Source of the DNA: Bradyrhizobium sp. CSA207
GTDB taxonomy: Bacteria > Pseudomonadota > Alphaproteobacteria > Rhizobiales > Xanthobacteraceae
Direction: 5' to 3'
Assembly: GCF_029051685.1 (NCBI RefSeq)
Contig: NZ_JAACFT010000020.1
Span: 1 to 64,000 of the forward strand
DNA: 64,000 bases
Position numbers and translations under genes: made by a program
Notes under the pieces: generated by a model
The model's database searches: none
The model's input: the letters and a program-made list of their open reading frames with translations, nothing else
Told to the model about the DNA's origin: nothing
Shown: positions 41,740 through 49,995 of the stretch, piece by piece
Numbering within the stretch: position 1 is the stretch's first letter
Layout of the letters: each line of letters begins with the position of its first letter

Positions 41740-42336
41740 TCAGGACTCGATCGTCTCGCGATACGCGGTCTTCCAGCCCCACGCGCCGGAGCCGTAGCCG
41801 CGCTTCATCACGCGTTCCTTGTAGATCTGGGCGATAATCTCCCCGTCGCCGGCGAGCAACGACTTGGTCGAGCACATTTCGGCACACAGCGGCAGCTTGC
41901 CCTCCGCCAGCCGGTTCGCGCCGTACTTCTCGTATTCCTCCTTGCTGCCGTCGGCCTCCGGGCCGCCGGCGCAGTAGGTGCATTTGTCCATCTTGCCGCG
42001 CGAGCCGAAGTTTCCGACCTTGGGATATTGCGGCGCGCCGAACGGACAGGCGTAGAAGCAATAGCCGCAGCCGATGCAGAGGTCCTTGGAATGCAGCACC
42101 ACGCCATCGGCGGTAGTGTAGAAGCAGTTCACGGGACACACAGCCGCGCAGGGCGCGTCGGTGCAGTGCATGCAGGCCATCGAGATCGAACGCTCGCCCG
42201 GCTTGCCATCATTGATGGTGACCACGCGGCGCCGGTTGATACCCCAGGGCACCTCATGCTCGTTCTTGCAGGCGGTGACGCAGGCATTGCATTCGATGCA
42301 ACGGTCGGCGTCGCAGAGGAATTTCATACGTGCCAT
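41740..42336 (-). CDS. Formate dehydrogenase beta subunit (4x[4Fe-4S])
   Basis: The 198-residue protein has four cysteine groups: CIECNACVTACKNEH (residues 14-28), CMHCTDAPCAAVCPVNC (55-71), CIGCGYCFYACPFG (87-100) and CTYCAGG with a later Cys near 152. These hold four [4Fe-4S] clusters that carry electrons from the molybdenum subunit to the cytochrome. The C-terminal membrane helix found in E. coli FdnH is missing, so this short form must bind the cytochrome otherwise. AAGGAG lies nine bases before the ATG. The gene sits 12 bases after the alpha subunit. Confidence 0.93.
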   Translation of the reverse strand: MARMKFLCDADRCIECNACVTACKNEHEVPWGINRRRVVTINDGKPGERSISMACMHCTDAPCAAVCPVNCFYTTADGVVLHSKDLCIGCGYCFYACPFGAPQYPKVGNFGSRGKMDKCTYCAGGPEADGSKEEYEKYGANRLAEGKLPLCAEMCSTKSLLAGDGEIIAQIYKERVMKRGYGSGAWGWKTAYRETIES

Positions 42337-42348
42337 CGTCGTTGCTCC

Positions 42349-45297
42349 TTATGCCGCCGCGATTTGGCAAAGAGTGACCTTGGGCTCCTGCATGCCCGTG
42401 GCGGGATCATATCCGTAGGTCGTGATGGTGTTCGCGCTTTCGCCGAGCACGATCGGATCGGTCCCCTTCGGATAGGCGCTGCGAAGATCCTTGCCTGCTA
42501 GCCAGCCGCCGAAATGGAAGGGCATCCAGGCGACGCCCTTGCCGACACGCTCGGTGACGAGCGCCTTCATCCTCGCCCTGGAATTGTTCTCGGCGCCCGT
42601 GACCCAGACCCAGCCGCCGTCCTTGACGCCGCGATCGGCAGCATCGGCCGGATTGATCTCGATGAACATGTCCTGCTGCAATTCGGCAAGCCACGGATTG
42701 GTACGCGTCTCCTCGCCGCCGCCCTCATACTCGACAAGACGGCCTGAGGAGAGGATAAGCGGGAACTGCTTTGCAATCCCCCTCTCCACCGCAGCCTTCT
42801 GCACCGAGAAGCCGATATTGGGCATGCGGAACTGCTTGGCATCGGGCAGCGTCGGATATTTCTCGACAAGGTCGACACGTGGCGTGTAGATCGGCTCGCG
42901 ATGGACCGGAATCGGATCAGGCAGGCCGAAGGCGTTCATGCGTGCCTTGCCATTGCCGTACGGCACGCAACCGTGTTTGAGCGCGACCCGCTGGATGCCC
43001 CCTGAGAGATCGAGCGACCACGACACCGAATCCGGATTGGTCGGATTAACCTTCATGATCGTAGCCATCTCCGCTTCGGTGAGATCTGTATCCCAGCCAA
43101 GCTTCTTTAGGCTCGCCAGCGTGAATTCGGGATAGCCGTCCTGGATCTCGGAATCCTTTGAGTAGGATTTGTCGGCCAGCAGGCTGACCTTGCGCGTGGA
43201 GCCGTCTGGCAGCTTCTCCTCGCGCTCGATGCCGAAGCGCGGCCGGAACGTGCCGCCGCCGTCCATCACCGCGAGATTGGTGTTGTAGAGCAGCGGCGTG
43301 CCGGGATGCCGGACCTCCGGCGAGCCCCAGCACGGCCACGGCAGGCCGTAATAATCGCCGCCGACCTCGGGATCGTCCTTGGGGGCACGCATCGTCAGCA
43401 TGTCGAACTTCGCCTGGTTCTTCATGTGCGCCTTGAGCCGCTCAGGCGATTGTCCGCAATAGCCGGTCGACCAGCTGCCGCGGTTCATCTCGCGCAACAC
43501 GTCTTCTGCTTCAGGCAGATTGTTCTCGACCTTGATTTTCCCGAACATCTGATCGGCAAAGCCGAGCTTTTTGGCCATCAGATAAATGACCTCGAGATCG
43601 TCCTTGGATTCGAAGATCGGTTTGACGATCTGCTCGCCCCATTGCAGCGAGCGGTTCGAGGCGACGCGCGATCCCTTGCACTCGAATTGCGTGGCCACCG
43701 GAAGAATGTAGACGCCATCCTTGCGGCCAGCCTCGACCGCCAGCGATGCCCAGGTCGTGGGATGCGGGTCGGCAATGACAAGTAGGTCCAGCGCCTTCAG
43801 GCCTTTGAGAGACTCCGGAATGCGCGTGATGCTGTTGCTGGCGTGTCCCTGAACGAACACTGCCCGCACGTTGTCCTTCTGAGCGACCTGATCTTTCGGC
43901 AGCGTCACCGCCTCGAACCAGCGGGTCAGCGGAATGCCGGGAGTCTCCATGATCTGCTTGGAATCGAAGCGCGACTTCAGGAACTCGTAGTCAACGTCCC
44001 AGACCCGCGACCAGTGCTTCCACGCACCTTCGGCGAGGCCGTAGTAGAACGGCAACGTCACGATATCGAGCCCAACGTCGGTGGCGCCCTGCACGTTGTC
44101 GTGGCCACGGAAGATGTTGGCGCCCATGCCCGGTCCGCCCACATTGCCGGTCAAGAGCAGCAGGATGCAGCTCGCCCTCACATTGGCGGTGCCGACGGTC
44201 TTCTGGGTCTGGCCCATGGCCCAGATCAATGTCGACGGCTTCTCGGTGGCGAACATCTTGGCGACCCGTTTGAGCTGTTCGCCGGGAATGCCGGCGACGC
44301 GCTCGACCTCTTCCGGATTCCATTTCTCCACTTCCTTGCGGAGATCATCGAAGCCGTAGACGCGCTGCCTGATGAATTCCTTGTCTTCCCAACCGTTCTG
44401 GAGGATGTGCCACATAATGCCATAGAGCACCGGAATGTCGGTGCCCGGACGCATCCGCACATATTCCGTCGCGTGCGCCGCGGTGCGCGTCATGCGCGGA
44501 TCGATGACGATGAAGTTGGCCTTCTGCAGCTCTTTGCCCTCGAGCAGATGCTGCAACGAAACCGGATGCGCCTCGGCCGGATTGCCGCCCATGATCATCT
44601 GGGTCTTGGCATTGCGAATATCGTTGTAGCTATTGGTCATCGCGCCGTAACCCCAGGTATTGGCGACGCCCGTGACCGTGGTCGAATGGCAGATGCGAGC
44701 CTGATGGTCGGTGTTGTTGGTGCCCCAGAACGCCCCGAGCTTGCGGAACAGATAGGCGCCTTCGTTGGTCATCTTGGCCGAGCCGAGCCAATAAACCGAA
44801 TCTGGCCCCGATTTTTCGCGAACCTCCAGCATCTTATCGCCGATCTCGTTGATCGCAGTTTCCCAGGCGACTCGCGCCCATTGCCCGTTCACGAGCTTCA
44901 TCGGATAGCGCAAACGCCGTTCGCTGTGCACCAGCTCGCGTACGGAAGCACCCTTCGCGCAATGAGATCCGCGATTGATGGGGGAATCCCAGCTCGGCTC
45001 CTGGCCGATCCAGACCCCGTTCGACACCTCCGCGGTCACGGTGCATCCGACAGCACAATGCGTACAGATGCTTTTCTTGACGGTGGCGCCGGCGGTCAGC
45101 GGACCCGCCATGGCCGCGTCCGCCTTGCGCACGCCGGAAATCGGCATGGTCCCGAGTGCCGCGAGCGCGCCGCCCGCAAGACCAGACCGACGCAGGAAGT
45201 TGCGGCGATCGAGACCGCCGATCTGCCCTGCCAGGGTGTCCGCGACTGAGCCGCGACGGTCGGATCCGAAATGCTCTTGTGTTCGCTTGATAAGCAC
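42349..45297 (-). CDS. Formate dehydrogenase alpha subunit, molybdopterin, Cys type
   Basis: The 982-residue protein has a Tat signal (DRRNFLRRSGLAGG, residues 30-43), the N-terminal [4Fe-4S] motif CTHCAVGC (78-85) completed by Cys113, and the active-site segment HQARICHSTTVTG with Cys203 where E. coli FdnG/FdoG have selenocysteine. No in-frame UGA is used. Further blocks are MIMGGNPAEAHPVSLQHLLE, GNVGGPGMGANIFRGHDNVQGATDVG and the C-terminal dinucleotide-binding domain with LSSGRLVEYEGGGEETRTNPWL. It oxidises formate at the periplasmic face using a bis-MGD cofactor (Mo or W). The start is a GTG at 45297 with GGGAGG upstream. It is co-transcribed with a Tat peptide gene 12 bases upstream. Confidence 0.95.
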   Translation of the reverse strand: MLIKRTQEHFGSDRRGSVADTLAGQIGGLDRRNFLRRSGLAGGALAALGTMPISGVRKADAAMAGPLTAGATVKKSICTHCAVGCTVTAEVSNGVWIGQEPSWDSPINRGSHCAKGASVRELVHSERRLRYPMKLVNGQWARVAWETAINEIGDKMLEVREKSGPDSVYWLGSAKMTNEGAYLFRKLGAFWGTNNTDHQARICHSTTVTGVANTWGYGAMTNSYNDIRNAKTQMIMGGNPAEAHPVSLQHLLEGKELQKANFIVIDPRMTRTAAHATEYVRMRPGTDIPVLYGIMWHILQNGWEDKEFIRQRVYGFDDLRKEVEKWNPEEVERVAGIPGEQLKRVAKMFATEKPSTLIWAMGQTQKTVGTANVRASCILLLLTGNVGGPGMGANIFRGHDNVQGATDVGLDIVTLPFYYGLAEGAWKHWSRVWDVDYEFLKSRFDSKQIMETPGIPLTRWFEAVTLPKDQVAQKDNVRAVFVQGHASNSITRIPESLKGLKALDLLVIADPHPTTWASLAVEAGRKDGVYILPVATQFECKGSRVASNRSLQWGEQIVKPIFESKDDLEVIYLMAKKLGFADQMFGKIKVENNLPEAEDVLREMNRGSWSTGYCGQSPERLKAHMKNQAKFDMLTMRAPKDDPEVGGDYYGLPWPCWGSPEVRHPGTPLLYNTNLAVMDGGGTFRPRFGIEREEKLPDGSTRKVSLLADKSYSKDSEIQDGYPEFTLASLKKLGWDTDLTEAEMATIMKVNPTNPDSVSWSLDLSGGIQRVALKHGCVPYGNGKARMNAFGLPDPIPVHREPIYTPRVDLVEKYPTLPDAKQFRMPNIGFSVQKAAVERGIAKQFPLILSSGRLVEYEGGGEETRTNPWLAELQQDMFIEINPADAADRGVKDGGWVWVTGAENNSRARMKALVTERVGKGVAWMPFHFGGWLAGKDLRSAYPKGTDPIVLGESANTITTYGYDPATGMQEPKVTLCQIAAA

Positions 45298-45309
45298 AGG
45301 CAGCCTCCC

Positions 45310-45519
45310 TCAGGCGGGATAGCGGTTGACGCGATAATAGGCCTTCACGTGATCGGATTCCTTGTAGCGCGCCTTGCGCTTCTCATCACTGTTCTCGCTG
45401 TCGGCCTGCGCGGAGCCGACGAGCGGCGTCGCCAGCGTGGCGCCAGCGCCTACGGTGCCGATGCCAACCTTGCAGAGGAAGTCGCGCCGTCCGACGATCG
45501 CCTTCTTTTCATCACTCAT
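45310..45519 (-). CDS. Small Tat-exported formate dehydrogenase accessory protein
   Basis: The 69-residue protein has a twin-arginine signal with GRRDFLCKVGIGTVGAGATLA (residues 10-30), then a short charged tail (ENSDEKRKARYKESDHVKAYYRVNRYPA). Such short Tat proteins are regular members of proteobacterial formate dehydrogenase operons and may be a small extra subunit or assembly factor; the exact role is open. The ATG at 45519 has GGAGAG seven bases upstream. It lies 30 bases after the HTH-TorD gene and 12 bases before the catalytic subunit. Confidence 0.85.
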   Translation of the reverse strand: MSDEKKAIVGRRDFLCKVGIGTVGAGATLATPLVGSAQADSENSDEKRKARYKESDHVKAYYRVNRYPA

Positions 45520-45549
45520 CGCATCTCTCCGGGACCAGCCTGCGCTTGG

Positions 45550-46341
45550 TCACTTGGCGAACGAAAATGCTTGTCTCTCGATCTCGATAAACAGGTGGCC
45601 GAACGTGCCGACCGCGCGATAGAACCTCGCGCTCGCCGCCTGCTCCATGTCGGCAAACAGACGTCCCATCCAGGACGAAACGTGCTTTTCGAACAACGCA
45701 CGCTGCGCAACGAACGGCACTTCCAAGCGGCCATCGGCCATTCCGGCCATGATCTCGCAGAGGATGGCAGCATGATCCTCAGGTTCGGAATTACCCTCAG
45801 CGCGCGCGATGCCGAGTGCCGCGAGATCGGCCCGCAACCGTGACAGCGGCCGTTCATTGAGGAAGCCGGTTAAATAGTAGGAGGCGTAGGGCAATAACTC
45901 GCCGCGGCCGAGACCAACGAACAGGTCAAAATATTCGCGTTCAACCTGAGCTGCGGTCCTGCGCGAAGCGGCCTCCGCCAAGGCGGCATGAGCCTGACCG
46001 AGTGGTGTGCCGTCTCCGCTCAAGCCCGTAAGCCGATCGAGCAATCTCTTGGACGGCGCAGCCGCGAGCAAGGCGGCGAGAAGGACATATTCCTGCGCTC
46101 GCGCGATATCGATCGGATCGATGCTGTGTCGCGATACCGTGCCCTCGTGATGGTGATCAGGATAGAGATCTGGACGCAGTTCGGTGCGGAGAACACCCGT
46201 TGCCGCTTCCACCGCAATCACCCGCTGAGCGGGTATCTTGCTCCAGTTCGAAATCGAGGGCTGGCTGATGTGGATTTTGCGCGCAAGCTGGGCCACGCCG
46301 CCTGCGGCGTCAATGGCGCGATTAAGCCCGGCGTCACGCAC
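45550..46341 (-). CDS. HTH (YdaS/Cro-like) - TorD chaperone fusion
   Basis: The 263-residue protein has two parts. Residues about 7-60 form a Cro/YdaS-like DNA-binding domain: LNRAIDAAGGVAQLARKIHISQPSISNWSKIPAQRVIAVEAATG. Residues about 80-262 form a TorD/DmsD-type redox enzyme maturation protein: ARAQEYVLLAALLAAAPSKRLLDRL, then YFDLFVGLGRGELLPYASYYLTGFLNERPLSRLRADLAALGI, EPEDHAAILCEIMAGMADG and RFYRAVGTFGHLFIEIERQAF. TorD proteins bind Tat signals and help insert molybdenum cofactor. I choose the GTG at 46341, five bases after GGAGG; the frame reaches back to a TTG at 46377. The fusion suggests that the chaperone also senses enzyme demand and controls transcription. Confidence 0.85.
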   Translation of the reverse strand: MRDAGLNRAIDAAGGVAQLARKIHISQPSISNWSKIPAQRVIAVEAATGVLRTELRPDLYPDHHHEGTVSRHSIDPIDIARAQEYVLLAALLAAAPSKRLLDRLTGLSGDGTPLGQAHAALAEAASRRTAAQVEREYFDLFVGLGRGELLPYASYYLTGFLNERPLSRLRADLAALGIARAEGNSEPEDHAAILCEIMAGMADGRLEVPFVAQRALFEKHVSSWMGRLFADMEQAASARFYRAVGTFGHLFIEIERQAFSFAK

Positions 46342-46477
46342 ATGGACCTCCGTTGCCTGAGACCCTCGAGTGACCAATTTTTATTTGCGCAACAAAGCGC
46401 TAGCAGAGCCTAGACCTGGTTCCGCAGACGGTCAATCGCCGCTCTATAGGTTGAGGCTATAGCCTTTGGTCGCAACA

Positions 46478-47089
46478 CTATTGAGGCAGGGCACCGCCAT
46501 GAATGCGGCGCCGCACTGTATCGGCCTCCGAGATCGGTTGCGATGCAACGGGAGCCGCGATCTCCCTGGGGACGGCTTCATCGGGCGTCTCTGTAAGCAC
46601 AGCAGAGTGCGCAATATCCCCATTCGGAACGTCCGAGGACTCCTGCAATTGCGTCGGCGCGTCAGGCTGTGCCTCTGCGGCGTCACGCAGACCCCCGACG
46701 ATCCGGTCGACCCAGGCTGCCAGCTCCGCCTGCGAGCAATCGAGCGGTCCGAAGCCCGGCATGGCATTCGGATCGTTGAAGTCCCACGCGTTCTCGGCGA
46801 GCCCCACGAAATCGCGGATCGCCGGATCGGCCGTCCAGGCGCGGCGAAGAGCCGCTTGCATCAATTCCGGCGGAATACCTTTGCGCAGGAACGCGGTGAT
46901 GTCGGTCGCGGCGGTGATCGCATCGATCGACGGCAAACTCCCGAGATCCACATAAGGTTCGGCCTCGGCCGCCGGGGACGGCACCGGGGCTTCACCGGCC
47001 GGCCGCGCTGTTTCCGGCGCCAGCCGAGCATCCGATTTTGACTCGCGCTTGCGGCGCGACCAACGTGCGAGAAACTCTTCCTCGGTCAT
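46478..47089 (-). CDS. DUF3306 protein of the formate dehydrogenase locus
   Basis: The 203-residue protein begins MTEEEFLARWSRRKRESKSD, typical of DUF3306, and has the conserved DLGSLPSIDAITAATDITAFLRKGIPPELMQAALRRAWTADPAIRDFVGLAENAWDFNDP block near residues 49-110. The C-terminal third is low-complexity and acidic. The reaction is unknown; the family occurs with formate dehydrogenase and multi-cluster ferredoxin genes, which suggests a role in assembly or cofactor supply. It overlaps the DUF3305 gene by four bases. Confidence 0.85.
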   Translation of the reverse strand: MTEEEFLARWSRRKRESKSDARLAPETARPAGEAPVPSPAAEAEPYVDLGSLPSIDAITAATDITAFLRKGIPPELMQAALRRAWTADPAIRDFVGLAENAWDFNDPNAMPGFGPLDCSQAELAAWVDRIVGGLRDAAEAQPDAPTQLQESSDVPNGDIAHSAVLTETPDEAVPREIAAPVASQPISEADTVRRRIHGGALPQ

Positions 47090-47598
47090 TCTTGCCCGCC
47101 TTCGTGCTGCCGACGCGCCAGGGCCTCGGGATCGGCGCGTCGTCGCTCGCGTTTGACGAACTCTCTCTCGACGTGGTGTTCGGCGATAAAGCTTTCAATC
47201 ACCTCGCGCACCACCTCGGGCATCGGTACGGCTTCAACCAGATTGTCAGCGGCCTCGGTAAACCCCTCCCCTTCCGCGGGATCAGCGGTCGCTGCGGCGA
47301 TCGCATAAGGCCAAGCCCCCTCGGATGGGCTCAAGACCACCCAGATGCTCGGCGTGCCGGAGGCAACATTGTCGCGGTAACGCGCGGTTTCCGACACGTA
47401 CAGATCAACCGTTGCGCTGCCGGCATAGAAACAGGTCGTGCCGCCCTGCTCGCGCAAGATTGTCCAGGGCTCCGCGTCCGGTTTGTCAGGCAACACGGCG
47501 GCGCTCCGCCAGATGAAATCGCCCCAGGGCGAATCCGCCTTGCGCCGTTCGACGACGATGCCGACGGGGATACGCTGGAGTGGCAGGGCAACGCTCAT
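47086..47598 (-). CDS. DUF3305 protein of the formate dehydrogenase locus
   Basis: The 170-residue protein starts MSVALPLQRIPVGIVVERRKADSPWGDFIW and includes TTCFYAGSATVDLYVSETARYRDNVASGTPSIWVVLSP, the DUF3305 pattern. It is soluble and strand-rich with a charged C-terminal helix (HVEREFVKRERRRADPEALARRQ). DUF3305 and DUF3306 always seem to travel together with membrane formate dehydrogenase genes in rhizobia, from memory. It overlaps its neighbours on both sides by ATGA. No activity can be deduced. Confidence 0.85.
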   Translation of the reverse strand: MSVALPLQRIPVGIVVERRKADSPWGDFIWRSAAVLPDKPDAEPWTILREQGGTTCFYAGSATVDLYVSETARYRDNVASGTPSIWVVLSPSEGAWPYAIAAATADPAEGEGFTEAADNLVEAVPMPEVVREVIESFIAEHHVEREFVKRERRRADPEALARRQHEGGQE

Positions 47599-48602
47599 GA
47601 CATGGTTTCCAGGCGCCTGATCGGGAGTCCCGTCAACAGGTTTTGTGGCTTCATCCGGAGCTTCTGATCGGCTGTCATCGCCAGGATCAGATAGACCGGC
47701 TCGCCCCGCAAGGTCTCCATAACGAGCCGAGGATCCGCAAATGTCAGGCGAAACAGCGAAAGAATTCGCTCTGCGCTGGGCCCGTCAAGCTCCTCGCCGT
47801 GCCAAAGCCGATCGCCCGTCTTGGTGGCGTCAGCGTCCAACCCGACATACCAGGCCAGCTTTACCTCGCGCAGTTCCGTCAGCGGTTCAATGGCAACCTC
47901 GATCCCGAGCAGATGGGAGACCCAGCGTGTCATCGCCTGTGCCAGCGCGCGAGACCCTCGCCCACCCGCAGTGAGATCGAGGGCCATATCGAACTGGTCG
48001 CTGCGTTTCCAATAGCTTTCGGCGTTTTCCTCGCTCAAGACATCGAGCTGGGCGTCAGTCTTGCTGCCCAGCATCGAGATCAGCGACAAGATAGGCGTCG
48101 GGCTGAGCCCGCCGACAACCTCTTCATCGCCAAGCAGCAAGGCCTGTTCATGCGGAAGGATCCGCTGCGGCCGGAAGAACAGCTCGGCGGCGCGCAGCAC
48201 AAACGCATCGTCGTTGCCGTCAAGCGCATTGCGCAAGATCACGTGCACGAGCTGATTGATGAACAGCGGCGGCAGGTCATTTGACGACGAACGCAGGACC
48301 GCAAGATACGCAGCTTCGAGCGTCGGGTGCCGCAACATGAGATCGCGAAACGCCACCACGAGGCGCCAGTTCTCCCGCGCGTCCTCATCGGAGATCGCAG
48401 CGACCTCGTCGGCTCCAACCGGCCGGCGCGGATCAGCAAGCATCTCACGATGCAGTCTTCGTTCGACCGGGCACGCGTCCTTCGGCGGCATCAGCTCGGG
48501 ACGGGCAAAACAAGCCTTCAAGAATTCGTCGGTGACACGAAGCCCGCCGCTCTCGTCACGATCGAGTAGATGATGGCCGCATGCGATCCAGAAATCTCTC
48601 AT
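47595..48602 (-). CDS. DUF6352-type protein of the formate dehydrogenase locus
   Basis: The 335-residue protein begins MRDFWIACGHHLLDRDESGGLRVTDEFLKACFARPELMPP and is mostly helical, with LPPLFINQLVHVILRNALDGNDDAFVLRAAELFFRPQ near residues 110-146. I place it in a family known only by association (DUF6352, from memory; the number should be checked). No cofactor motif is visible apart from the N-terminal CGHH. Its first and last codons overlap adjacent genes by ATGA, which shows tight co-translation with the other accessory proteins. Confidence 0.75.
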   Translation of the reverse strand: MRDFWIACGHHLLDRDESGGLRVTDEFLKACFARPELMPPKDACPVERRLHREMLADPRRPVGADEVAAISDEDARENWRLVVAFRDLMLRHPTLEAAYLAVLRSSSNDLPPLFINQLVHVILRNALDGNDDAFVLRAAELFFRPQRILPHEQALLLGDEEVVGGLSPTPILSLISMLGSKTDAQLDVLSEENAESYWKRSDQFDMALDLTAGGRGSRALAQAMTRWVSHLLGIEVAIEPLTELREVKLAWYVGLDADATKTGDRLWHGEELDGPSAERILSLFRLTFADPRLVMETLRGEPVYLILAMTADQKLRMKPQNLLTGLPIRRLETMS

Positions 48603-49150
48603 CGGAGGGGCGGCTCCTGGCCCCCATCAGAATAGTCAAGATCACTGTCGGCTTTGACATCATCCTCGATTTCCATGAACGAGAACGCCTTGCCATGCCG
48701 CTGCCCTTCCCGCAGTTGCAGCTTGCGGAAGCCCTCGTGGACTTCGCCATCGCCCGCCGAGCGGTGGACGGCAATGAGCGAGCTGATCGGGTGCGCGCAG
48801 AGCGACTGCGCAAAGGTGACTTCCTCTTCCGCAGCGGCCCTCGCAATCGCCACGTCCGGTGCGCCGAACCGATCAACGAGTTGCCTTGCAAGGAGTTCGA
48901 TCAGCACCTGGCAATCATCCTCGGTCGCCGGAACAATCTGCGCCAGCGTCGACCATCCCCAGGATTGCACGCCGAGAAAGCCGCTGCGGAAGGCGGCGCG
49001 CGCCTTTCCGCTTAGCTTCGCCGGATCCTGATCGCAGAAGCGGAAGGCGCCGGAGACGGCCCACTCGCCTGGCATTGCCGGCACGTCGAACGTGAACGTA
49101 TCAGAGACATCGAGCGCGATGGTGCGCAGAAGTTTCGCAGCCTTTTTCAC
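48599..49150 (-). CDS. DUF6505-type protein of the formate dehydrogenase locus
   Basis: The 183-residue protein starts at a GTG (49150) that overlaps the previous stop as GTGA, with GGAGGG ten bases upstream. The early part reads KLLRTIALDVSDTFTFDVPAMPGEWAVSGAFRFCDQDPAKLSGKARAAFRSGFLGVQSWGWSTLAQIVPAT. The helical middle (LIELLARQLVDRFGAPDVAIARAAAEEEVTFAQSLCAHPI) looks conserved. The C-terminal tail is acidic. The family name is from memory. No enzymatic motif is recognised. Position in the operon suggests a maturation role. Confidence 0.72.
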   Translation of the reverse strand: MKKAAKLLRTIALDVSDTFTFDVPAMPGEWAVSGAFRFCDQDPAKLSGKARAAFRSGFLGVQSWGWSTLAQIVPATEDDCQVLIELLARQLVDRFGAPDVAIARAAAEEEVTFAQSLCAHPISSLIAVHRSAGDGEVHEGFRKLQLREGQRHGKAFSFMEIEDDVKADSDLDYSDGGQEPPLR

Positions 49151-49872
49151 GACCTTGGCCCTCCGAGCTTCGGATCGAGCCACGATGGCGTGGCGAGCGC
49201 CTTAACAAGGTCTGCCCGCTCGGTCGTGTCACTACCCGTGCGGCGCGTGAGCAGATCGCCGCAATCATCGATGCGTCGAACCATCTGCCGCTCGCGAGGG
49301 ATGCGGCTGAGATAGTCGCGCGCGACGCTGTCAAATCCATCGACCTGCCAGCTGTCGATCGCCCGCATCAGGTGCCGCGCAAAGCTCTCTGTCAACTGCA
49401 CTGCGCCGGCTTCGCCGAACCCTTCCTCATCCAGGGCGGAGGCAAGCGGGCGAACACCGGGATCACGATCGTTCATCATGACTGTCCGGATCATGGCCCC
49501 GAATACGAGCCAGCCCGGCGGCTCATCCTCGTCCGCGGATGCGGGCCAACCAAGCCGTCCCCCTCCGACCAGCCCACCGTCAATCCTCACCGCATCGGGC
49601 CAACCGACCGCAACCTCCTTGGCCGGCGGCGCATAGGCGCGCAGGGCGTCCGTCAGAGCAACCATGCCGGCGTAAAAGGCGCGGCGTGCGGTGGTCAGCC
49701 GCTCGGCCGGCTCCAGCACCACCGCGAACTCGGCGAGGTCGAACCGCCCTACATAGACCAGCGTGCCGGCACCGCTTTCGGGTGCAATGCGGCATGCATG
49801 GGCGAACGCATCTCCGCTCTCGCGCAACCGGACCAAGGTAAAGGGCGGCGGCAATTGGATCTGTTCCGCCAT
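49147..49872 (-). CDS. Biotin/lipoate-protein-ligase-like protein of the formate dehydrogenase locus
   Basis: The 241-residue product begins MAEQIQLPPPFTLVRLRESGDAFAHACRIAPESGAGTLVYVGRFDLAEFAVVLEP, as in rhizobial proteins annotated as biotin/lipoate-protein ligase family. A fold-like core follows: GWPDAVRIDGGLVGGGRLGWP near residues 90-110, which resembles the V-x-W-P-D-D-V/I-x-x-x-x-K block of BirA/LplA proteins, but the catalytic Lys in that motif is not present. So it may bind a lipoate- or biotin-like ligand without ligase activity. The frame extends to a TTG at 49938; the ATG at 49872 fits the family start. It is the first gene of the accessory operon and divergent from a ferredoxin-type gene. 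Confidence 0.72.
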   Translation of the reverse strand: MAEQIQLPPPFTLVRLRESGDAFAHACRIAPESGAGTLVYVGRFDLAEFAVVLEPAERLTTARRAFYAGMVALTDALRAYAPPAKEVAVGWPDAVRIDGGLVGGGRLGWPASADEDEPPGWLVFGAMIRTVMMNDRDPGVRPLASALDEEGFGEAGAVQLTESFARHLMRAIDSWQVDGFDSVARDYLSRIPRERQMVRRIDDCGDLLTRRTGSDTTERADLVKALATPSWLDPKLGGPRS

Positions 49873-49995
49873 GGAAGCGTGGCTGGTTGGGATCGACCGC
49901 AGGCCTTCCTCCACTTTCTCCTTTTTCCCGATTGACAATATTTATACGAAGCGAAGGATCGGTGCGAGTCCGTCATTCGTCGCCTTCTCGGAGGG

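Noticed and set aside
43843..45249. 468-codon plus-strand ORF
   Set aside because: It lies opposite the formate dehydrogenase alpha gene, whose protein motifs are complete, so this is a shadow frame.
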